Assembly: GCA_902777835.1 (NCBI GenBank)
Contig: CACYVC010000001.1
Coordinates: forward strand, 95,736-133,380
Length of the DNA: 37,645 nucleotides
From: an uncultured Bacteroidales bacterium
GTDB taxonomy: Bacteria > Bacteroidota > Bacteroidia > Bacteroidales > Muribaculaceae
Direction of reading: 5' to 3'
In this document: in pieces, positions 33,292-37,645 of the stretch
How the letters are laid out: every line of letters begins with the position of its first letter
Position numbering within the stretch: the stretch's first letter is position 1
Translations under genes and position numbers: made by a program
The notes under the pieces: generated by a model
What the model saw: only the letters and a program-made list of their open reading frames with translations
Told to the model about the DNA's origin: nothing
The model's database searches: none

Positions 33292-34061
33292 GCTTCAAAG
33301 TCGTGCTGAAGGCGTTTTTCTACTGGTGGCAGTGTCATATAGTTGCCGTAGGTCTTGGTGAGATAGTCTTTATATCCCACCATTGTTTTATATAATTTGC
33401 CTTCAAACTCGATGTTCACATCGCTGGCAATGCAACTTGCAGGGAAGCATCCTTCAATGCCTGGACCTGCCTCGGTAAGATTGCATACCGAGGTTGAACT
33501 TTTGCAACTAGTGATGATGCGTTCTAACTCATTATTAATGTTTTTGATTGAGCGTGGCCAATGTTTATAGACGATGTAGGCCAACTTAGAGTAGAGAGGG
33601 TTCTCGTGAGAAATTTTGCATCGTCTTATTTTGTTTAATTTATGTTTGCGCTTGAAAACTTTTGCTCTTTCCTCAAGATTATCGCTGATGTAATCGACAG
33701 GGAATATGTCGATATATACACCAATTTTAAATCCTGGAGCCTCGGTTTCGGTCATCAAGGTCTTGGTGTTAACCACTTTTGCAAAGGTATAATAGTATTC
33801 GGGCTCGGTGTGGGGATTAATGACACGGTGCAGGCCTGATGGACAGGTATATGAATTGATGAAGCGCTCATAACTCTCACGCGGCATATAAAGATCAATG
33901 TCATCATCCCAGGGGATATAGCCTTTGTGCCTCACAGCGCCAATGAGCGTCCCGCTAGAGAGGAAATAAGTTATGCCTTCTTGTTGGCAAAACTCATGAA
34001 CTGAATCTAGAATCGCCATCTGTATTGAGCGCAACTCGTTTATGTCGGTTATGCGTTTCAT
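33279..34061 (-). CDS. LicD-family phosphotransferase
   Basis: LicD/Fukutin-type nucleotidyltransferase-fold enzymes move phosphocholine or related phospho-alcohols from the CDP form to a glycan. The 260 aa product has the family core ITYFLSSGTLIGAVRHKGYIPWDDDIDLYMPRESYERF near residues 28-65, with the GTxxGAvRHxG loop and the metal-binding DDDxD. The mid region EAPGFKIGVYIDIFPVDYI is also standard. The frame extends to 34103, but the ATG at 34061 overlaps the stop of the flippase 2 gene (ATGA) and begins MKRITDINELRSIQ, so I choose it. It is translationally coupled to flippase 2. Together with the nearby cytidylyltransferase fusion, it is the probable end user of the CDP-activated group. Confidence 0.93.
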   Translation of the reverse strand: MKRITDINELRSIQMAILDSVHEFCQQEGITYFLSSGTLIGAVRHKGYIPWDDDIDLYMPRESYERFINSYTCPSGLHRVINPHTEPEYYYTFAKVVNTKTLMTETEAPGFKIGVYIDIFPVDYISDNLEERAKVFKRKHKLNKIRRCKISHENPLYSKLAYIVYKHWPRSIKNINNELERIITSCKSSTSVCNLTEAGPGIEGCFPASCIASDVNIEFEGKLYKTMVGYKDYLTKTYGNYMTLPPVEKRLQHDFEAYWL

Positions 34062-35527
34062 GCGTGTTGTCTTTTGAATTTCTTTCTCATGAATTCCCAG
34101 CACTCGGCGAAGATTTTCACTTTGGCCAGTTTCATCACTGCGATGTATAAGGTGGCGCTTATTACTATTTTTGCAATCAATAACAGCATGTTGTTCTCAA
34201 TCCATAAAGTGGCGAGGTAGGTGAGGGCGAACACTGCTAAGGTTATTAGCAGGAACGGCGCTATGTCGAAAATCGCCTCTAGCCATTTCAGGTCGATTAG
34301 ATGCTTTGCTACAACTTGCCATGCTGCTAGCCACAGAATCATAAATGCAGAATAAACCGCAACGACCACCAGAATTGACTGCGAGAACAGGTAGTAGCAC
34401 AGCAAGATTAGACCTATCTGCAACACTATTTGCCCTAAGTTGCACCACAGGTACAGATCGCTGCGTTTGCAACCTATGGCAAGTTGTTGATAAACGGTGT
34501 ATAAAGGCATGAATGCTCCAGCAATGCACAGCACTTGCAGCAGTGGTATGCAGTCAAGCCATTTGTGTCCTAAAACCACTGTGACAAATTCTCTTGCCAC
34601 CAAAGTAAGGCCCAGCATCACTGGGAAGGCGACAAATGCAGTGAAACGCAGCATCTTGCGGAAAACCCGTTTTTGCCGCTCTTTGTCGCCAGCAACATTT
34701 ACCAAGACAGGTTGAACTACTTGCCCCATAGTTCCGCTCACGAATGTGTTGGCCTGCGTGTTCCATTTGTTAGCTTGAGTAAAGTTGCCAACTTGTGCGA
34801 TAGGGAAGAAGCGTCCAAAGATGAAGGTAAGAATTTGTCCACTGAGAGTATTAATGATATTTGTGAAAAGGATATTGACAGCAAAGCCAAACATGCGTTT
34901 TACGGGACCAAAGTCGATGTGCCACGATGGACGCCATTTCACAAAATAATAACGGCCCATGTTGAGCACGGTGATATAGATAACCTGTTGCCATGCCAGG
35001 CTCCAGTAGGCATAGCCATTGAAAGCCAGCACTATGCCTGTACTGCCAGAGCATAGCAGAGCAATAAAGTTGATGATGGCAACCTCGCGGTTCATCATGT
35101 TTTTGATTAAGTAACCGCCTTGAGCTATGCCTAATGAAGATATAAGGAAGGAGAGGAACACAAATCTCGACACATCGACCAGCACAGGTTGATGGAAAAA
35201 GTCAGCAATCAGCGGCGCGCAGAACCATAGCAGTGTATAAATAATAACACTAGCAATCACGTTAAACCAAAATACCGAGTTGTAGTCTTCGTCTTTGGGG
35301 GGCTTAAGGTTGATGAGCGCTTGTGTGAAACCGCTGCTTTGCAGGTTGCCGGCGAGAAGCGAGAAAATGGTGAGCACGCCCACAATGCCATAGTCGCCTG
35401 GCGTGAGCAGGCGAGCTAGAACTACGCCAAAGAGTATGTTCAGAACTTGCAGCGTGCCGTTGTTCAGCATGCTCCAGAACAAGCTCTGCTCAGTGCGTTC
35501 TTTCAGTGGTTGTGGGTTACCTTCCAT
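34058..35527 (-). CDS. Wzx-type flippase 2 (lipopolysaccharide biosynthesis / MOP superfamily)
   Basis: This is a second undecaprenyl-linked glycan exporter, 489 aa from the ATG at 35527 (MEGNPQPLKERTEQSLFWSM). The frame is open to 35563, but the -7 box at 35558-35551 puts transcription start downstream of that ATG, which rules out the longer form. About 14 helices. The N-terminal ARLLTPGDYGIVGVLTIFSLLAGNLQSSGFTQALI is typical of the WzxC/TuaB-like group (ALxxxxxxxxxDYN follows as INLKPPKDEDYNSVFWFN). It ends KKFKRQHA and overlaps licD by 4 nt. It is a different subgroup from flippase 1 (C-terminal cystine-free, WzxC-like), so the two are not a recent duplication. Confidence 0.9.
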   Translation of the reverse strand: MEGNPQPLKERTEQSLFWSMLNNGTLQVLNILFGVVLARLLTPGDYGIVGVLTIFSLLAGNLQSSGFTQALINLKPPKDEDYNSVFWFNVIASVIIYTLLWFCAPLIADFFHQPVLVDVSRFVFLSFLISSLGIAQGGYLIKNMMNREVAIINFIALLCSGSTGIVLAFNGYAYWSLAWQQVIYITVLNMGRYYFVKWRPSWHIDFGPVKRMFGFAVNILFTNIINTLSGQILTFIFGRFFPIAQVGNFTQANKWNTQANTFVSGTMGQVVQPVLVNVAGDKERQKRVFRKMLRFTAFVAFPVMLGLTLVAREFVTVVLGHKWLDCIPLLQVLCIAGAFMPLYTVYQQLAIGCKRSDLYLWCNLGQIVLQIGLILLCYYLFSQSILVVVAVYSAFMILWLAAWQVVAKHLIDLKWLEAIFDIAPFLLITLAVFALTYLATLWIENNMLLLIAKIVISATLYIAVMKLAKVKIFAECWEFMRKKFKRQHA

Positions 35528-35550
35528 ATACTGCTGTTCAAATATTGTGG

Positions 35551-35580
35551 CAAAATTACACATTTATCTTTAAAAGTCAA
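35551..35580 (-). promoter_or_regulatory. Promoter of the flippase 2 - licD unit
   Basis: On the minus strand TTG (35580-35578), a 19-nt spacer and TAATTTTG (35558-35551) match the consensus fully. The predicted leader to the ATG at 35527 is about 18 nt. Confidence 0.75.
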
Positions 35581-35651
35581 TGATTCGTCTTCCTAAAAGT
35601 GTTATGCAATCGGTAAACCAGCCCTATAAAGATTTTTTATATATTTTCTTA

Positions 35652-35682
35652 TTGCATAAAATGACATTATTTTATTACTTTG
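35652..35682 (+). promoter_or_regulatory. Promoter of the phosphofructokinase gene
   Basis: TTG (35652-35654), a 20-nt spacer and TTACTTTG (35675-35682), one mismatch from TAnnTTTG, lie 45 nt before the ATG at 35728. Confidence 0.6.
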
Positions 35683-35727
35683 CAAAAAAAATAAGGTAAT
35701 AGTTAAAAAACATTTAAGGGTAATAAT

Positions 35728-37401
35728 ATGGATATTCTAAAATTCAAGCAGAAAAGTATTCTTCAACAGTTGCGTTCGTCTTATCAGCCTAAACTTCCTG
35801 CTGCATTGCAAGGACCAGTTAAGGTTGTAGAAGGCGCAGCCACACAGTCGGCAGGTGACCAGGCCGAGATTAAGAAGTTATTCCCCAACACTTACGGTCT
35901 TCCCGAGCTCACATTTGTACGTGACGAGAATGCAACCAGTATGCACAGCGATGAGCCTTGCAACGTTGGCGTTATCCTCTCGGGAGGTCAAGCTCCTGGT
36001 GGTCACAATGTGATTTGTGGAATCTTCGATGGCATCAAGGCTCTTAACGAGGACAGCCGTCTTTATGGCTTCTTGATGGGTCCTGAGGGCCTTATCGAGC
36101 ACGATTATAAGGAGCTCACCCGCGAGATTATCGACGAGTATCGCAATTGCGGTGGTTTCGACATGATTGGCTCGGGCCGTACTAAGCTTGAGAAACGCGA
36201 GCAGTTTGATAAGGGGCTTGAGATTATCAAGAAGCTTAACATCAAGGCAATTGTGATAATTGGTGGTGACGATAGTAACACTAATGCTGCTGTGCTTGCT
36301 GAGTATTACAAGGCCATGAACGTGCCCGTTCAGGTTATTGGCGTGCCCAAGACCATCGATGGTGACTTGAAGAATGAAAAGGTTGAGATTTCTTTCGGTT
36401 TTGACACCGCCACCAAGCTCTATAGCGAGTTGATTGGTAATGTGGAGCGCGACTGCAATAGTGCTAAGAAGTACTGGCACTTCATCAAGCTTATGGGTCG
36501 CTCGGCATCGCACATCGCTCTTGAGTGTGCATTGCAGACTCAGCCTAACTACTGCGTGATTGGTGAGGAAGTAGCTGCTAAGGGTATGTATCTTGATGAC
36601 GTAGTCAACGACATCGCTCGCGTGGTAGCAGCCCGTGCTGCAAAGGGTAGGAACTATGGTATCGTGCTCATCCCCGAGGGTCTCGTAGAGTTTATGCCCG
36701 CTATGCGTAAGCTTATTGACGAGCTCAATGACATTCTCGCCGACAACCCCAACTTCTCTAAGTTGCCTCTCGACGAGCAGCGTGATTTTGTGCTCTCGAA
36801 GTTGAGTCCAGAGAACAAGCAGCGCTTTGAGACCCTGCCACCAACAGTGGCACGTCAGCTCACCCTCGACCGTGATCCTCACGGAAACGTGCAGCTGTCA
36901 CTCATTGAGACAGAGAAGCTGCTCAGCGAGATGGTTGCCAAGAAGCTCCAAAAGATGAAAGATGAAGGCCGCTTTGTGGGCAAGTTTAAGACTCAGCACC
37001 ACTTCTTCGGTTACGAAGGCCGTTGCGCCGATCCGTCAAACTTCGACGCTGACTACTGCTATGCACTTGGTTACAATGCTACTATGCTCATCAATGCTGG
37101 CGCTACCGGCTACATGTCGGCAATTCGTCACCTTGCAAAACCCGCTACCGAGTGGGAGGCTGGTGGTATCCCCATCACCATGATGATGAATATGGAGCAC
37201 CGCAACGGTAAGCAGAAGCCTGTAATCAAGAAAGCGCTTGTTGACCTTAAGGGCAAGCCTTTCAAGGTGTTCTCCAACAGCCGCGAGCTTTGGGCAAAGG
37301 AGACTTGCTACATCTATCCAGGTCCAATCCAGTACTTTGGCTCACCTGAGATGTGCGACCAGACATCTTGTACCCTCTACTACGAGCAGGGTGGAAAGTA
37401 A
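35728..37401 (+). CDS. pfp: Diphosphate-dependent phosphofructokinase (PPi--fructose-6-phosphate 1-phosphotransferase)
   Basis: The enzyme reversibly phosphorylates fructose-6-phosphate using pyrophosphate in glycolysis/gluconeogenesis (cytosol). The 557 aa belong to the long PPi-PFK clade of Bacteroidetes, spirochaetes and plants. Motifs: GVILSGGQAPGGHNVICGIFDG (about residues 82-103), IGGDDSNTNAAVLAEYY with GGDDS at about 179 (Asp at the position where ATP-PFK has Gly, the PPi specificity mark), and PKTIDGDLKN with the catalytic TIDGD. LMGRSASHIALECALQT and the C-terminal GYEGRCADPSNFD follow. It is a housekeeping gene and probably marks the right edge of the polysaccharide locus. Codon bias is stronger and GC higher than in the glycan genes. 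Confidence 0.95.
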   Translation: MDILKFKQKSILQQLRSSYQPKLPAALQGPVKVVEGAATQSAGDQAEIKKLFPNTYGLPELTFVRDENATSMHSDEPCNVGVILSGGQAPGGHNVICGIFDGIKALNEDSRLYGFLMGPEGLIEHDYKELTREIIDEYRNCGGFDMIGSGRTKLEKREQFDKGLEIIKKLNIKAIVIIGGDDSNTNAAVLAEYYKAMNVPVQVIGVPKTIDGDLKNEKVEISFGFDTATKLYSELIGNVERDCNSAKKYWHFIKLMGRSASHIALECALQTQPNYCVIGEEVAAKGMYLDDVVNDIARVVAARAAKGRNYGIVLIPEGLVEFMPAMRKLIDELNDILADNPNFSKLPLDEQRDFVLSKLSPENKQRFETLPPTVARQLTLDRDPHGNVQLSLIETEKLLSEMVAKKLQKMKDEGRFVGKFKTQHHFFGYEGRCADPSNFDADYCYALGYNATMLINAGATGYMSAIRHLAKPATEWEAGGIPITMMMNMEHRNGKQKPVIKKALVDLKGKPFKVFSNSRELWAKETCYIYPGPIQYFGSPEMCDQTSCTLYYEQGGK

Positions 37402-37472
37402 AAGTGGTGCTCAAAAGACCGCCACTACTTGAGACGTGTGTCTCATTATTTCAAACCTTTTTTACAGCTTGC

Positions 37473-37504
37473 AAATCCCCAGCGAGAAATCGCCGGGGAT
37501 TTTT
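37473..37504 (+). terminator. Intrinsic terminator after PPi-PFK
   Basis: AAATCCCC-A-GCGA (37473-37485) pairs with TCGC-C-GGGGATTT (37490-37502) around a GAAA tetraloop, with one A-C mismatch, and then TT. Strong GC core followed by a T-run. Confidence 0.9.
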
Positions 37505-37600
37505 GCGTTAAGACATTATCAGTTTACTTTTTATAGGTGGGAATTTAGGGCTTATTGGTCATTTTGCGTGTTGAAATCTCTGAGAAAGCCGATCAATCCT

Positions 37601-37608
37601 TATCTTTG
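37601..37608 (+). promoter_or_regulatory. -7 box for the gene leaving the window
   Basis: TATCTTTG matches TAnnTTTG. No -33 was found at the right distance. It points to a start codon at 37626. Confidence 0.5.
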
Positions 37609-37625
37609 CAGCATTTATTATCAAT

Positions 37626-37645
37626 ATGATGCAAAAAATGCTTTT
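37626..37645 (+). CDS. Possible start of a gene running off the window
   Basis: ATG at 37626 (or 37629) opens a frame MMQKML that is cut by the window edge after six codons, 18 nt after a -7 box. Too short to identify. Confidence 0.3.

Noticed and set aside
35528-35563. Longer N-terminus of flippase 2 (extra 12 residues)
   Set aside because: The full-consensus -7 box lies inside this extension, so the ATG at 35563 would not be in the transcript.
35878-36882. 334-codon open frame antisense to the PPi-PFK gene
   Set aside because: It is a shadow of the strongly biased codons of PPi-PFK, with no recognisable protein features.

Overview
The window looks like a chromosomal segment of a Bacteroidales bacterium (Bacteroides/Prevotella/Muribaculaceae-like; I cannot fix the genus). 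Three things point there. Upstream of many genes there are Bacteroidetes-type promoters with a TAnnTTTG -7 box and a TTG/TTTTG -33 box about 19-20 nt away. There is a UpxY-type NusG paralogue. The last gene is a long (557 aa) PPi-dependent phosphofructokinase typical of the group. No tRNA, rRNA, CRISPR array or insertion sequence was seen.

Layout. (1) 1-3303, minus strand: a TetR - TolC - membrane fusion protein - RND pump efflux operon. Only the first 18 codons of the pump lie in the window; a promoter and a TetR-operator-like palindrome lie upstream of tetR. (2) 3552-5114: a DUF2461 protein and an ammonia-dependent NAD synthetase, convergent. (3) 5242-8223: upxY, gmd and fcl, i.e. a capsule-type antiterminator plus the two-step GDP-L-fucose pathway, closed by a perfect hairpin terminator. 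(4) 8275-11354: two tandem MFS transporter paralogues on the minus strand. (5) 11576-13508: groES-groEL with terminator. (6) 13963-35527: a large surface-polysaccharide locus. It starts with a strong promoter and a roughly 230-nt structured leader, then Wza-like and Wzc-like export proteins, a WecC-type UDP-ManNAc dehydrogenase, a WecA/MraY-like initiating transferase, an EpsG-type polymerase, a GT2, a polytopic membrane protein, a GT4-like transferase, a DUF354 / Gfo-Idh-MocA / barrel-like trio, a flippase (minus), another GT2, a cytidylyltransferase-PLP enzyme fusion, an opine-dehydrogenase-like protein, and LicD plus a second flippase (minus). (7) 35728-37401: PPi-PFK, then a terminator and a promoter-like box for a gene that runs off the window.

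How the genes work together. Gmd and Fcl supply GDP-fucose. The WecC-like enzyme supplies a uronic N-acetylhexosamine donor, although no WecB epimerase is in the window. The WecA-like enzyme starts the lipid-linked unit, the GTs extend it, the flippases and polymerase(s) export and polymerise it, and Wza/Wzc export it. Two flippases, mixed gene orientation and an AT-rich core (18.5-24.8 kb, judged by eye) suggest a mosaic locus, perhaps making more than one glycan.

The most interesting part is 30464-34061. A LicC/PntC-like nucleotidyltransferase is fused to a HisC/CobD-like PLP enzyme, is translationally coupled (ATGA) to an octopine-dehydrogenase-family protein, and faces a LicD phosphotransferase. 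I infer a self-contained route that makes CDP-ethanolamine (or a related CDP-amino-alcohol) from a phosphorylated precursor, possibly N-alkylates it with a keto acid like an opine, and transfers the phospho-substituent to the polysaccharide. Each family call rests on visible motifs; the combined pathway is a hypothesis.
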